64,000 nt of DNA from Clostridia bacterium (GCA_910575405.1 CAJTER010000004.1:1-64000), one strand, 5' to 3'. Positions 54,927 to 63,540 are shown, numbered from the stretch's first letter. The notes: a model not told the origin generated them from the letters alone. Numbers and translations: made by a program.

Positions 54927-56090
54927 TTATTGAGCTTTTTGCCTGGAAAAGAGAAGGGTGTCCATATCTGCCGCCACCTGTTCCAGGCCATCATTCAAAA
55001 CATTGACATACTGATTCAGCGTTGTGCTAGTCTGCGCGTGCCCGAGATAGCGGGAGATGCTGGCAATATCACAGCCCTCTGCCAAAGCCAGTGAAGCAAA
55101 GGCATGTCTGCAGGTGTGCATGCCTACAATCGGGAGCCCATTAGCTTTCAGGAATCGTTTCCATTTGTGGCTGATGCTGTCCGGTTGATAGCAAGCTCCA
55201 TCAGGCTGACAGACCATCAGTCGGCTATCCTGGAAATCTGGCCCATAGTACAGCTTGTTTTCCTTATATTGAACGAACTGTCTTTGAATTAGCGCATTCA
55301 TTTCCGGGCCCACATAAATGGTTCGCACTTTGTCCATTTTTGGCTTCTTTACCACAGAGCCTTTTTCCGCTCGCACGCGGTTATTGCGGATCTGAATCGT
55401 CATCGCGGCTGCATCCCAGTCGTCAAAGGTCATGCTGATAATCTCCCCGCGCCTGCAGCCTGTGGCGAAGAGCAATTTTACAAGAAACTCCATATTAGTT
55501 CCCTCAGCAGCTTGTATAATCTGCTCTACATCTGCCTTTTCCAGAACCGCAGTCTGCGGCTTTTCTTTCTTCGGCAGCTGCAGGGCCTTGCTTTCACAAG
55601 GATTCTGTGTAATGATTCCATTCGCTACTGCCCAGTCCAGGATTTTTTTCAATAGCAATAAGTGATTGTATACCGTTTTAGGCGAATGCTTCCCACCATT
55701 ATAAAAGGAATTTACATACTGTTGAATATCCCGGACACTGAGCTGCTGTACGGACAAGTGACCCAGTGTCACCCTTAGATCCTTCTCCAGAATTTTCTTG
55801 TAATTTACAATAGTTGTTGGGCTCAGCATTTTATTCCCTTCATGGAGAAAGAGTTTTTCATATTCTGAAAATAAATCAGCCATTGTGATATCCTCGTCGG
55901 ATACATGCCCATTATTCTCCAGCTCTGAAAGCCACTGCCGTAAAGCCTTTTGTGCCTGCTTTTTTGTTACATTTTTTAACGTGCGGTATTGACGCTCGCG
56001 CTTCCCTGTATGGCTGGAGCGTTCTGCAATTAACTGATAACAATATCCATCCTTTACCGTCCTTTTTCTAATATGTCCTACATAATTCAT
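54927..56090 (-). CDS. Tyrosine recombinase/integrase of an integrative element
   Basis: 387 residues. An Arm-type N-terminal domain (RKRTVKDGYCYQLIAERSSHTGKRERQYRTL), a SAM-like core-binding domain (about 65-165) and the catalytic domain with Arg in FATGCRRGEIISMTF, H-x-x-R in MHTCRHAFASLAL, His/Trp position in RYLGHAQTSTT and nucleophile Tyr in LNQYVNVL. It integrates and excises the element with the excisionase encoded upstream. Strong AAAGGAGAAC ribosome binding site. The element extends to the right from here. Confidence 0.94.
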   Translation of the reverse strand: MNYVGHIRKRTVKDGYCYQLIAERSSHTGKRERQYRTLKNVTKKQAQKALRQWLSELENNGHVSDEDITMADLFSEYEKLFLHEGNKMLSPTTIVNYKKILEKDLRVTLGHLSVQQLSVRDIQQYVNSFYNGGKHSPKTVYNHLLLLKKILDWAVANGIITQNPCESKALQLPKKEKPQTAVLEKADVEQIIQAAEGTNMEFLVKLLFATGCRRGEIISMTFDDWDAAAMTIQIRNNRVRAEKGSVVKKPKMDKVRTIYVGPEMNALIQRQFVQYKENKLYYGPDFQDSRLMVCQPDGACYQPDSISHKWKRFLKANGLPIVGMHTCRHAFASLALAEGCDIASISRYLGHAQTSTTLNQYVNVLNDGLEQVAADMDTLLFSRQKAQ

Positions 56091-56159
56091 ATTGTTCTCC
56101 TTTCTTACATTTTTGGATTTATTTATAATTATAATATATATTTTTCCATTTTTACTATT

Positions 56160-56189
56160 GCGGCAGCACAGCGATTCCCATGCTGCCGC
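56160..56189 (-). terminator. Hairpin after the 53-residue gene
   Basis: GCGGCAGCA and TGCTGCCGC, perfect 9-base arms, 12-base loop, starting 9 bases after the stop codon. The downstream tract is A/T-mixed rather than T-rich, so termination may be partial, which fits integrase expression by readthrough. Confidence 0.6.
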
Positions 56190-56198
56190 TTCTTTTGG

Positions 56199-56360
56199 CT
56201 ACTTTGCCAATAAATCGGAGATCAGTACGTGTTCACCAGAAACTGCCTCATCCGGATGCAGACTTTCCAACTGCATCGTGTGTAAATTGATGAACAGTGC
56301 CGCTGGTATCGTCCATTCGTTTGTGTTCATATTTGCATCATCCAGTACATTATAGTCCAT
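56199..56360 (-). CDS. Small protein between excisionase and integrase genes
   Basis: 53 residues: MDYNVLDDANMNTNEW... IPAALFINLHTMQLESLHPDEAVSGEHVLISDLLAK. AGGAGAGG lies directly upstream inside the end of the excisionase gene, so translation is coupled. Acidic, with a moderately hydrophobic middle. Family unknown; by position an accessory recombination or element-maintenance protein. Confidence 0.65.
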   Translation of the reverse strand: MDYNVLDDANMNTNEWTIPAALFINLHTMQLESLHPDEAVSGEHVLISDLLAK

Positions 56361-56361
56361 A

Positions 56362-56541
56362 TTACCTCTCCTTTTCTTGTCTTTGTAAATAAGTATCCAG
56401 TTGATTCCGGTTTACCCGGTATTGCCGCCCCAGTTTCAGGTACGGTATGCCGCTTTCCCGAATAAATAATAAAGCATTATGATAACTAATTTTTAGCAAT
56501 TTTGCCAGTTCCTGAGGTGTCAAGTATTCGTCCGGTTTCAT
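56362..56541 (-). CDS. Excisionase-type helix-turn-helix protein
   Basis: 59 residues: YLTPQELAKLLKISYHNALLFIRESGIPYLKLGRQYRVNRNQLDTYL, the standard HTH_17/MerR-like excisionase fold with the beta-wing K-L-G-R-Q-Y-R-V. AGGAGG 6 bases before the ATG. It overlaps the end of the AAA ATPase gene by 4 bases and lies upstream of the integrase gene, the usual order. It should direct excision. Confidence 0.88.
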   Translation of the reverse strand: MKPDEYLTPQELAKLLKISYHNALLFIRESGIPYLKLGRQYRVNRNQLDTYLQRQEKER

Positions 56542-57956
56542 TGGTCGCCTCCTATCCTGCGGATTGTTACCTCCATGTAATCATGCTGTCTTTTGTGGCT
56601 ATAGGAAAAGCCGGCCGCCTTTAAAATATCGCCTCCTTCGCCGTTGAGCCACCTTGTAAATGCGGAACTGGATCCGGGAAAGTTGGAAGCTCTTCCATAG
56701 GCAGTATGTCTGAGGCGTTCGTAAAGCTTTCCCGCAGGGCCTTGCAGCTCTTTCTTCCCATCTGCCACCATGCAGGCTTCCACCGCCTCAACCACCGAGT
56801 TAGCCTCTGCAAACTGTTTTTGCAATCGTTGTACGTTATTGTAAAAGAGGTCTTCAAAGGCCTCTACAGTCAGATCCATAGCTGCTGCAATGGCTGCCAT
56901 ATCTTCAAAAGCATCGGCCATTCGGTGTCGTTTGCTCAGGTGCAGATCTTTCCGAATTTCCATTGCTGCTGCAATCGTGTCAAAAATCCCTCCCAAAATC
57001 ACGGGCTTGTCTCGTTGAAAAGAGCTCCAAAATTCCTGATCCGTTCGTCGATTTTCTTGCTTAATTTTTTGCAGCTGGTAGCAAAGACTTCGTTCGCATA
57101 AATCACTCCTCGGGCTGATAATCTCGATTCCATTTACAACTAATGCGGTTTTCAGCTTTGAAACTACCCGTTCTCGGTTTGTATATAATTTTCGCCTAGT
57201 TACGCTGGTGCCCGTAACAGCACCAGCTAACAGATCGGAGATCTCTTCACTGAAAGTCGCTGTATTGTCCAATATGCAGAGATTCTCATTAGCGAGCAGA
57301 TTTTCAAAATCATGATAACTCTTAGGTGTTGAACAAATACCTGCCAGACAAGGGTCAATGAGCTCTCGGATCATGCGGCTGAGGGTACTCTTCCCGGTGC
57401 CCTTACTGGAACTCAGAACCATTGCCAGATGTGTGTTATAAGGCATAAAAAGCTGGATTAGGTGTATCTTAAAAAGCTGCAATTCTTTGGGCGGCAGATT
57501 AATATACGAATCCAGCAGGGATACATTACCCGATTCTGCGGGTGGTACCTGTTCCTGTGTAGAAGCAGGTTTTAAAAAATTATAGATCCCTGTTCGAGAT
57601 ATACTCCATCCTTCCGGTTTTATGATAACTCTCTCCCAGTTCTTGTTTGCCAAAAAGTATTCCATATAACTTGTCGTTCCAGCTGTCCGCTGATATAAGG
57701 TTTCTGTCTGTTCATTCAAAATTGCCTGATTCTCAGAGGTACGAAGAGCGGGTTTTAAATTTGGTGCATATTGCAAATCTTCCCGTAGCCGATATTGTTC
57801 CGACAGGAATGCTTGCAGCTTCCGGTCTTCCAGGAAACAAATTTCCATATGATCTTCCCTCGGCCATTTTACATATACCTGTTCAGGGTTATCTGCATCA
57901 CAAAAGAAGGTCATTGGCTCTATAAGCTCTTGCACCGTTTTATAATTCAGTGCCAT
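56538..57956 (-). CDS. AAA+ replication-type ATPase of the integrative element
   Basis: 472 residues from ATG 57956 (GGGGGTG upstream). An N-terminal region of about 150 residues is followed by a P-loop ATPase domain with Walker A SSSKGTGKSTLSRMI and Walker B NLCILDN, then VTRRKLYTNRE and ALVVNGIEII as sensor strands. The arrangement recalls superfamily 3/D5-VapE helicases that start replication of phage satellites and integrative elements. A C-terminal helical part ends in RRIGGDQ. No primase motif was seen. The exact family needs a profile search. Confidence 0.75.
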   Translation of the reverse strand: MALNYKTVQELIEPMTFFCDADNPEQVYVKWPREDHMEICFLEDRKLQAFLSEQYRLREDLQYAPNLKPALRTSENQAILNEQTETLYQRTAGTTSYMEYFLANKNWERVIIKPEGWSISRTGIYNFLKPASTQEQVPPAESGNVSLLDSYINLPPKELQLFKIHLIQLFMPYNTHLAMVLSSSKGTGKSTLSRMIRELIDPCLAGICSTPKSYHDFENLLANENLCILDNTATFSEEISDLLAGAVTGTSVTRRKLYTNRERVVSKLKTALVVNGIEIISPRSDLCERSLCYQLQKIKQENRRTDQEFWSSFQRDKPVILGGIFDTIAAAMEIRKDLHLSKRHRMADAFEDMAAIAAAMDLTVEAFEDLFYNNVQRLQKQFAEANSVVEAVEACMVADGKKELQGPAGKLYERLRHTAYGRASNFPGSSSAFTRWLNGEGGDILKAAGFSYSHKRQHDYMEVTIRRIGGDQ

Positions 57957-58241
57957 CTGTGGCACCCCCTTTTTTTAAATTTTGAAACATTATACAATTT
58001 TTTCACTCTTGTCAAATCAATATTTGTTTTAATTTCAATGGTTTATGGAATTTTTTCAGCTTCTATTATTGCATATTTATGCGCATATCCTCTATTTTTT
58101 GTATATTATGGAAGTGGAAAAATTTCAAAAAAAATTTAACTCCAACTGTAAAAACTAAAATACAGAAAGGCCGCCTTCTGTTACATTTGTATTCAGACGG
58201 TCTCCCTGCTTATGGTAAGAGTCCTTTACAGCGTACTCTGC
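57957..58241. other. AT-rich intergenic stretch upstream of the AAA ATPase gene
   Basis: About 285 bases, very AT-rich, with no gene. It could hold the promoter of the ATPase-excisionase-integrase run and an origin of element replication; no iterons were recognised. Confidence 0.35.
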
Positions 58242-58373
58242 TTATTTCTTCTTTACTTTACTAGCACCTCTTTTCACTAATCCATAAATGGTTACGGTCG
58301 ATGCAGTACCCTTGGCGAAGGCAGCAAAGCTCTGGGTCACGGTAACGGCTGCGGCTATTAAGCTTCCAATCAT
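58242..58373 (-). CDS. Tiny hydrophobic peptide (43 residues)
   Basis: MIGSLIAAAVTVTQSFAAFAKGTAST... ending in a basic KRGASKVKKK tail: one hydrophobic/amphipathic helix plus a Lys/Arg tail, as in small membrane peptides or type I toxins. GGAGG about 10 bases upstream. It follows another tiny gene by 6 bases. Confidence 0.6.
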   Translation of the reverse strand: MIGSLIAAAVTVTQSFAAFAKGTASTVTIYGLVKRGASKVKKK

Positions 58374-58379
58374 ATCCTA

Positions 58380-58475
58380 TCAGCCTCCCTTCTTTCTCAC
58401 TGCGTGCTGAATCGTCTCCGCTGCCACAATGATGGCAAGGCCAAATCCAGATCCTCCTATAAAATATCGTATCAT
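58380..58475 (-). CDS. Tiny hydrophobic peptide (31 residues)
   Basis: MIRYFIGGSGFGLAIIVAAE... TIQHAVRKKGG: one predicted membrane helix with glycine-rich start and a basic C-terminus. AGGAGG with ideal spacing supports translation. Together with the next 43-residue gene it forms a two-peptide unit just upstream of the AAA ATPase gene. Function unknown. Confidence 0.6.
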   Translation of the reverse strand: MIRYFIGGSGFGLAIIVAAETIQHAVRKKGG

Positions 58476-58489
58476 GGTTCCTCCTCTCC

Positions 58490-58807
58490 TCAATACTCTT
58501 CAGCGAAAAGCATCGTAATATGCGTCTCATCGTCCATCACAAAGATCTTCCTGCCATTTAATTCTTCCGGTATCTCGTTTCCCACATCCGTAAGGGCATA
58601 GGTCTGTTTCCGTTCCGGCTGTTCCTGTATATAGTCAATCCATAGAGTGCCTTCTTCATCCAGCTTTAGCCGAAAGACCTGCAAGTAATCCATATCATGG
58701 GATTGCCGTTCCTGCTCTAATGCTGCCCACAGAAAAAGCTGCAGCTCCATCGGGACATTCTCTGAGATTCCTTTGGTGCAATAACGTGGTTTCTCTTGTT
58801 CAAACAT
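58490..58807 (-). CDS. DUF960-like protein of mobile elements
   Basis: 105 residues from ATG 58807 (AGGAGG upstream). It shows the DUF960 pattern: RYCTKGISENVPMELQLFLW near the start, MDYLQVFRLKLDEEG and a C-terminal IFVMDDETHITMLFAEEY. DUF960 genes are common in Firmicutes plasmids and conjugative elements; role unknown. The start overlaps the previous gene by 8 bases. Confidence 0.7.
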   Translation of the reverse strand: MFEQEKPRYCTKGISENVPMELQLFLWAALEQERQSHDMDYLQVFRLKLDEEGTLWIDYIQEQPERKQTYALTDVGNEIPEELNGRKIFVMDDETHITMLFAEEY

Positions 58808-59192
58808 CTTTCTTTCCTCCTGTTGTGTTGTTCTTGATTTCCGTCTCAATCACGGCAGGCCGTATAATAATCAGGTGGTAGTCGCTGCCGCATAAGAATA
58901 CTTCTTCTATCCAGAGCACCCGTCCTTTCTTACATAGAAATTCCGCATACTCCGGCTCCTGCCCCATCAGGTGATAACGGCGGAGTAAGGCTTCATAGTC
59001 TGCTTTCGGATACGACTCTGGGAAGACTGCCAGGTAACCTCCCAGATCTCCATCTACGTCACGGTCTTTCCCATAGTGCTGATTTAAGGTTTGGATTACA
59101 TCCAGTATCTCCGTTTTAACAGCTTCCGGTACAAACCCCTCCACTTTCTCCAGATGCTCCAGCTTCCATATCGTTGTATAGGTATCATGCAA
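58800..59192 (-). CDS. Hypothetical protein of the integrative element
   Basis: 130 residues, acidic: starts MHDTYTTIWKLEHLEKVEGF, contains VDGDLGGYLAVFPESYPKADYEALLRRYHLMG and a beta-rich end VLWIEEVFLCGSDYHLIIIRP. No membrane segment or known motif. AAGGAAG about 12 bases upstream. Operon member between the repeat-protein gene and the DUF960 gene. Family not recognised; found in element context only. Confidence 0.7.
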   Translation of the reverse strand: MHDTYTTIWKLEHLEKVEGFVPEAVKTEILDVIQTLNQHYGKDRDVDGDLGGYLAVFPESYPKADYEALLRRYHLMGQEPEYAEFLCKKGRVLWIEEVFLCGSDYHLIIIRPAVIETEIKNNTTGGKKDV

Positions 59193-59210
59193 AGTTTCAC
59201 TTCCTTTCCT

Positions 59211-59949
59211 TCATTCCTCTGCTTCTTCCTGTAGTTCCAGCAATCTTTGGTAAAACTCAATGGATAGCTCCCGATAAGATAGCACGTCTTCTGCATCAAG
59301 CTGAGGAAGATGCCGCAGGATAAAGGCTTCACTGAGTTCCTGATAGCATCCAATCTCCTCCCAGAATACATAGGATTCCATCTCTTCGATGAAGTCTTCC
59401 CTCAGCCTCTGGTGGAAGCACAGCGATCCCCAGTCCAGATTGTCCTTATGCCTGCGGATAAAGGCTTCTGTTAAACGTTGTCTGGCCGAAATACACTTCC
59501 AGCCATCGGCAGTCAGGTGCGGCAGGAAGCGTTCTAATGCTGCCTCCGTCAGTTTCCAGTACAGATGTTCATTCTGCCAGATGCGCTCCCAATCCAGATA
59601 CTCTTCATATTTTTCTGCAAAGAGGATGATGTAGGGAGACCTCCTGCCAGTTTAAATATTCAGAGCACGCATCCATAAAGCTTTCAGACAAGTTCTGGTA
59701 TGCACATAAGACCGTAAAGTTTATGCGGTCGTGAAATTCCTGTGCAAAGTCTATGGAAAGCGGTTGGTGTCTTCCAATCCATCGCCAATCTACTTCCTCT
59801 GCGTGCTCCCGTATTAAATCTTCTGGGATGGCCTGCGCATAGGATACGTCGTTCCATTTGACGTGCTCCGGAAAAGCTCTGAGGAATTCTTCGGATACGC
59901 CATGTTCGCAGGCGACGTCAAACCATTCTGCATAATCGGCTTTCTTCAT
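59211..59949 (-). pseudogene. Protein with 24-residue W/Q-LS-F repeats, frameshifted
   Basis: The N-terminal frame (59949 to about 59630) encodes repeats of about 24 residues of the form W-x-x-I-x-x-x-Q-x-L-S-x-x-F-x(10)-W, stopping after LNWQEVSLHH. The other frame carries on at IILFAEKYEEYLDWERIW through four more repeats to RLLELQEEAEE and a stop at 59211. One repeat is about four residues short at the joint, so a deletion of about 13 bases probably caused the frameshift. The intact protein would have about 250 residues. It is coupled to the DUF1643 gene by an ATGA overlap. Function of this repeat family is unknown. Confidence 0.75.
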
Positions 59950-60650
59950 TTTGCTTCACCTTCTTTCATTAAACTATCTACTTTTGAACGCTCTGCAGGC
60001 TCTTCGGCTGCTTTCAGAGCTTTTTTCTTCCTGCCTCTCTTTGCTGGTTTCTCTGGCGGAAGCTCCTTCTTTGGGAAGTGATACTCACATAAGCCCCAAG
60101 GCTCCCGCTTGTGACGAATCCCCAGGTAGAGAACATGGACACACTCTTCACTATCCAGCGTTAAGGATGGAGCGGACAGCTGATACAGTTTGCCCTGTGA
60201 GTGATAGGTAGCAAACAGGTTAGAAATACGAGCCTTTGTTAGATTCGCCGCTCTACAGGTTGCCATGGAATTTCCCCAGGAAAGAATCAGAAACGTCTCC
60301 TGGAAATCTGTCTCCTTCAGAACAGATTCGATGTAAGCAAGGTTTTCTTCATCAACCTCTAAGCCTCTCGCAGACAGCTTTTCGGACTCACAGACCTGAG
60401 AGAAAAGATTCAGGATACGGACAGAGCGAAGGCCCAGCTCCTGCATCTTGCAGACCAGATGGTTGGTGCTCAGGTCGGTCTTGTATGGTTCTGCTGTAGT
60501 GGTGGTTGGGTAGAGGCCAATTAAGACAGCGTCGCTTCCGGCGGCTGGCTCTCCGGCTTCATTGAGTAATACTTTTTTGACTTCGTAGGTGTGCATTCCG
60601 TCATCCGATGATACGATGGTGGTCTGCACGCTGGTAATACTGGTGTTCAT
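59946..60650 (-). CDS. DUF1643-type protein
   Basis: 234 residues. VLIGLYPTTTTAEPYKTDLSTNHLVCKMQELGLRSVRILNLFSQ matches the DUF1643 core (normally VLIGLNPSTAD-x-x-DPT); a later ETFLILSWGNSMA is the second conserved block. A basic KPAKRGRKKKALK segment lies in the C-terminal tail. DUF1643 genes are frequent in mobile elements and phages; function unknown. AAAAAGGAGG precedes the ATG. First gene of the element's minus-strand run, with a terminator-like hairpin 39 bases before the start. Confidence 0.8.
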   Translation of the reverse strand: MNTSITSVQTTIVSSDDGMHTYEVKKVLLNEAGEPAAGSDAVLIGLYPTTTTAEPYKTDLSTNHLVCKMQELGLRSVRILNLFSQVCESEKLSARGLEVDEENLAYIESVLKETDFQETFLILSWGNSMATCRAANLTKARISNLFATYHSQGKLYQLSAPSLTLDSEECVHVLYLGIRHKREPWGLCEYHFPKKELPPEKPAKRGRKKKALKAAEEPAERSKVDSLMKEGEAK

Positions 60651-60688
60651 GGTTTTGTTCCTCCTTTTTGTGATGGTTTTGGATATGT

Positions 60689-60730
60689 AAAAAAGCAGAG
60701 GGTTTGCTGGATTGCGTTCCTCTGCTTTTT
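60689..60730 (-). promoter_or_regulatory. Terminator/attenuator hairpin directly before the DUF1643 gene
   Basis: AAAAAGCAGAGG and CCTCTGCTTTTT, 12-base perfect arms, T-run on the minus strand, ending only about 39 bases before the DUF1643 start. There is no room for a promoter between hairpin and ribosome binding site, so upstream transcription has to read through it: an attenuator is the simplest reading. Confidence 0.6.
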
Positions 60731-60747
60731 AACGAATGATTTATGAA

Positions 60748-60796
60748 GGTGCTTCTATGGCTATCGGAGCACAGACTCCCGGAGCATAGAAGTGCC
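60748..60796 (-). promoter_or_regulatory. Stable middle hairpin of the DUF1643 leader
   Basis: CTTCTATG (60752-60759) pairs with CATAGAAG (60785-60792), extended by GG/CC pairs outside and CTCCGGGAG/CTCCG alternatives inside the loop. No T-run, so it is structural rather than a terminator. Confidence 0.5.
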
Positions 60797-60812
60797 TTGT
60801 TTGGTTTGTGGC

Positions 60813-60856
60813 AATAAAAGAGCAGTAAGTACGTGGTTTGGTTTGTACTTACTGCT
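60813..60856 (-). terminator. Terminator of the Big-domain gene
   Basis: AGCAGTAAGTAC (60821-60832) and GTACTTACTGCT (60845-60856), 12-base perfect arms, then CTTTTATT on the minus strand; about 80 bases beyond the stop at 60935. Confidence 0.7.
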
Positions 60857-60934
60857 TTATTTTTTCACATTTTTCAGTGGGACAATATTATTTTATTGAA
60901 GAGCGCCTGACCCTCCTATTTGCCTATTGCTTTC

Positions 60935-61951
60935 TTATTTTACCTTTTTGATATATTCTACCTTGCAGCCTTTTCCCGGGTTGTTCCAATACACATACGT
61001 TTTGGGATAACTTTTATTGCAATACACTTTCAGGGTAATCACATTTCCCTTTCTCTTAGCATCATAACCACCCAATTTGTTCGTTAAATCCTGTACATTT
61101 TTAAATTTGCTGGGATCGGATGCTTTTGCTTTTTTGTTGTATTTTATGAGCAAGTCCCTATCACCCGTATGATTCGCAAATTCCATCCAAGAATCAAGAT
61201 ATGTATTCTTTTTCATTTTCCCATAGGTGATTTTCCAAATATCATATTTCTCTACAAGAATCTTGGCTTTATATGAGGCCTTTGTGCTGCTATCCTTTAC
61301 AGTAACATAAAGCTCGGAAATTGTCTTTTTACTATTAATCATCGAACCATTTTTTACGGTTTTCTTTGTCTTTCCGTCCTTAAAGGTCATGGAGGAAAGC
61401 TTCCATCCTTTGTTCATGGAGACCTTTAACTTTCCCTTTTCATTATTGAAAATATGGCTTACCCAGCCGCTGTTTTCTTTCGGAAATTTAGCAGAAGCTT
61501 TTCCAATTTTCAGGCTTTTGATTCCGTTTGCTTCTTTTACGATAACTGTCTTTGTTGCGGTGCAGGTCTTTTCTGCAACATCCTCCTCACCGTCTTCATT
61601 AGTCACATCTGCCCAATAAGTGATGGTTGCAGTTATCTTGGCAATACCGGGTTTTAATCCTTCCACACTAGCAGAGGCTTTATTTTTATACATCTTGTCT
61701 ATGGATGCAGTTTTTGGTTTATCAGACTTCCAGGTGATGGATGTTACATCCTCCGGCAGATTACGCAACTTAATAGTTTGAATACTATCACCAAATTCTC
61801 CCAAAAAAATCACTCCCTGATTCCCCATCGTCAAGCTTGGATTACTGCTGGCATAGGTATTCTTTGTGTTCAGGCCCATTGTCAAGCCTATTGCCAGTAT
61901 CATGACGAGCAATACCAGCAATCCTCTGTTTGTCCTTGTCTCTTGTTTCAT
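60935..61951 (-). CDS. Secreted protein with Big2-like domain
   Basis: 338 residues. Signal peptide (about 1-34). A Big2-type Ig-like domain (about 55-140, TSITWKSDKPKTASIDKM and PGIAKITATITYW) carries an acidic insert (DVTNEDGEEDVAEK). The remaining 190 residues are Lys-rich beta-type sequence without a recognised domain, ending in YVYWNNPGKGC. Probably an extracellular or wall-associated protein. AAGGAGG precedes the ATG; it lies 22 bases after the carboxypeptidase gene on the same strand. Confidence 0.8.
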   Translation of the reverse strand: MKQETRTNRGLLVLLVMILAIGLTMGLNTKNTYASSNPSLTMGNQGVIFLGEFGDSIQTIKLRNLPEDVTSITWKSDKPKTASIDKMYKNKASASVEGLKPGIAKITATITYWADVTNEDGEEDVAEKTCTATKTVIVKEANGIKSLKIGKASAKFPKENSGWVSHIFNNEKGKLKVSMNKGWKLSSMTFKDGKTKKTVKNGSMINSKKTISELYVTVKDSSTKASYKAKILVEKYDIWKITYGKMKKNTYLDSWMEFANHTGDRDLLIKYNKKAKASDPSKFKNVQDLTNKLGGYDAKRKGNVITLKVYCNKSYPKTYVYWNNPGKGCKVEYIKKVK

Positions 61952-61973
61952 AACTTCCTCCTTCTTTTGCTGT

Positions 61974-63173
61974 TTAGATATATTTTTTGATATAACGGAT
62001 TAACGTCTTCGTGTCCTCCCATCGCTGGGCGGTTTCCTTTGCACCTAGCACAACCGTGATGTAGCACTTTCCTTTATGCCGGTAGGCTCCAACAAAGCAG
62101 CAGCCCGCATGTTCGGTGGTGCCAGTCTTAATGCCTGCAATTCCAGATACTTGTCCCAGCAGCTTATTGGTGCTGCGGAAGGTATAGGACTTCTTGTGTT
62201 TTAAGCTGGTGAAGCTGTATTTCCTTGTTTGGATCACCTGCCGGAAGTGAGAATTCTTCATAGCATATCCACCGATGATAGCCAGATCCCTTGCGGTGGA
62301 ATAATGGTTCTTGCTGTCCAGGCCGTGGGGATTGACGAAGTGGGTGTTTTCACAGCCCAGGTCCTTTGCCTTTTGATTCATCTTCTTTGCAAAGGCTTTC
62401 ACACTTACTGATGTATGCTCAGCCAGGGCGGTTGCGGAGCCGTTGTCCGATAAGACCAGAGCAGCATAGAGCAGGTGCTTCATTTTTACCTTATCCCCGA
62501 TCTCGTAGCGCAGGGTGGTAAAGGGTGTTGTGACGGCCTTCCTGGAAAGGGTTGCCTTGCTGTCCCACTTTTTGTTTTCCAGTGCCAGAATTGCGGTCAT
62601 CATTTTGGTGGTACTGGCATTGGCCCGTTTCTTGTCCATGGATTTGCCATAGAAAATCTGACCGGATTTCTGTTCCATGATGATAGCGCTCTTGCCATGC
62701 AGCTTTAGGGTTTCTCTGTTTCTCGTATAAATAACGATTTTGGGGCTGGTATAGGCAGTTCCGCCTTTTCCTTCTTTCATAGAAAGCCGCCACACAGAGC
62801 GGTTTGTCTTCTTCCAGTTCTTTGGGTAGGTGATGGTGATTTTGTCTTTCTCTGCTTCGTCTGTGCGGAAGGTTTTCTTGGTTTTCCAGGTTCCTGCTTT
62901 TCGGTCATACATTTGCAGGGAAACGGCTCTCCCTCTGGCCGGATAGATGGAAATGGTGTCCTTAATGGTGCTGCTGGCTGGCTTGGTTGTGCCTTCCATA
63001 ATCCCGCTGATTCTGGTATCAATTACCGGGGCTGGCTCTGGTTCGGAAGGCTCCTGTGGGTCTTCGTCCGCGTAAACAGCGGGAGCCATTGCCAGCAGGA
63101 GCAGCATACTAAGCAGCAGGAAAAGAAAAAGCCTGCTACGTCTCTGTCCGGCCTGGTTTGTGCTAGGGTTCAT
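61974..63173 (-). CDS. D-alanyl-D-alanine carboxypeptidase (PBP5/DacF type)
   Basis: 399 residues. Signal peptide (about 1-35), a beta-rich N-terminal domain of about 110 residues, then the peptidase S11 domain with S-x-x-K in NASTTKMM, S-D-N in LSDNGSATALAEH and K-T-G in GIKTGTTEHAGCC. It removes the terminal D-Ala from peptidoglycan stem peptides outside the cell. No C-terminal amphipathic anchor is seen, as the protein ends shortly after the catalytic domain; the extra N-terminal domain is unusual. AAGGAGG upstream. Confidence 0.93.
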   Translation of the reverse strand: MNPSTNQAGQRRSRLFLFLLLSMLLLLAMAPAVYADEDPQEPSEPEPAPVIDTRISGIMEGTTKPASSTIKDTISIYPARGRAVSLQMYDRKAGTWKTKKTFRTDEAEKDKITITYPKNWKKTNRSVWRLSMKEGKGGTAYTSPKIVIYTRNRETLKLHGKSAIIMEQKSGQIFYGKSMDKKRANASTTKMMTAILALENKKWDSKATLSRKAVTTPFTTLRYEIGDKVKMKHLLYAALVLSDNGSATALAEHTSVSVKAFAKKMNQKAKDLGCENTHFVNPHGLDSKNHYSTARDLAIIGGYAMKNSHFRQVIQTRKYSFTSLKHKKSYTFRSTNKLLGQVSGIAGIKTGTTEHAGCCFVGAYRHKGKCYITVVLGAKETAQRWEDTKTLIRYIKKYI

Positions 63174-63209
63174 TGGTGTGTTGTCCTCCTTCTTTATTTG
63201 ATAGTTTTC

Positions 63210-63428
63210 TCATTTCATTCCCCTGTTGATTGTGTTTGCAATCATTAATCTCCAATACTCCTTGTTTGTACATTTGTATAAGCGACCCTGCTTCTGCCTA
63301 TCAAACAACCACAGATTTTGGGTTTTTATCGCTATGAGTATACTTTCTATCCCCTCTTTCACCTCCTGCGTTTCTTCTATCTTATCAAACCACCTGGACA
63401 CCTGCTTGTCCAAATGATTTCTTATCAT
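63210..63428 (-). CDS. Possible small helical protein
   Basis: 72 codons, MIRNHLDKQVSRWFDKIEETQEVKEG... ending MIANTINRGMK. The composition is protein-like, but no ribosome binding site precedes the ATG and I do not recognise the family. It may be a remnant. Confidence 0.3.
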   Translation of the reverse strand: MIRNHLDKQVSRWFDKIEETQEVKEGIESILIAIKTQNLWLFDRQKQGRLYKCTNKEYWRLMIANTINRGMK

Positions 63429-63540
63429 TATTGTCTATAACTATATATTTAACTTTTTTAGATTATTCTATCATGCTTTGGTCCATATTACAATCAGGAT
63501 ATTAAATTATTTTACACAGACAAGAAGGAAGGCTGATCCA

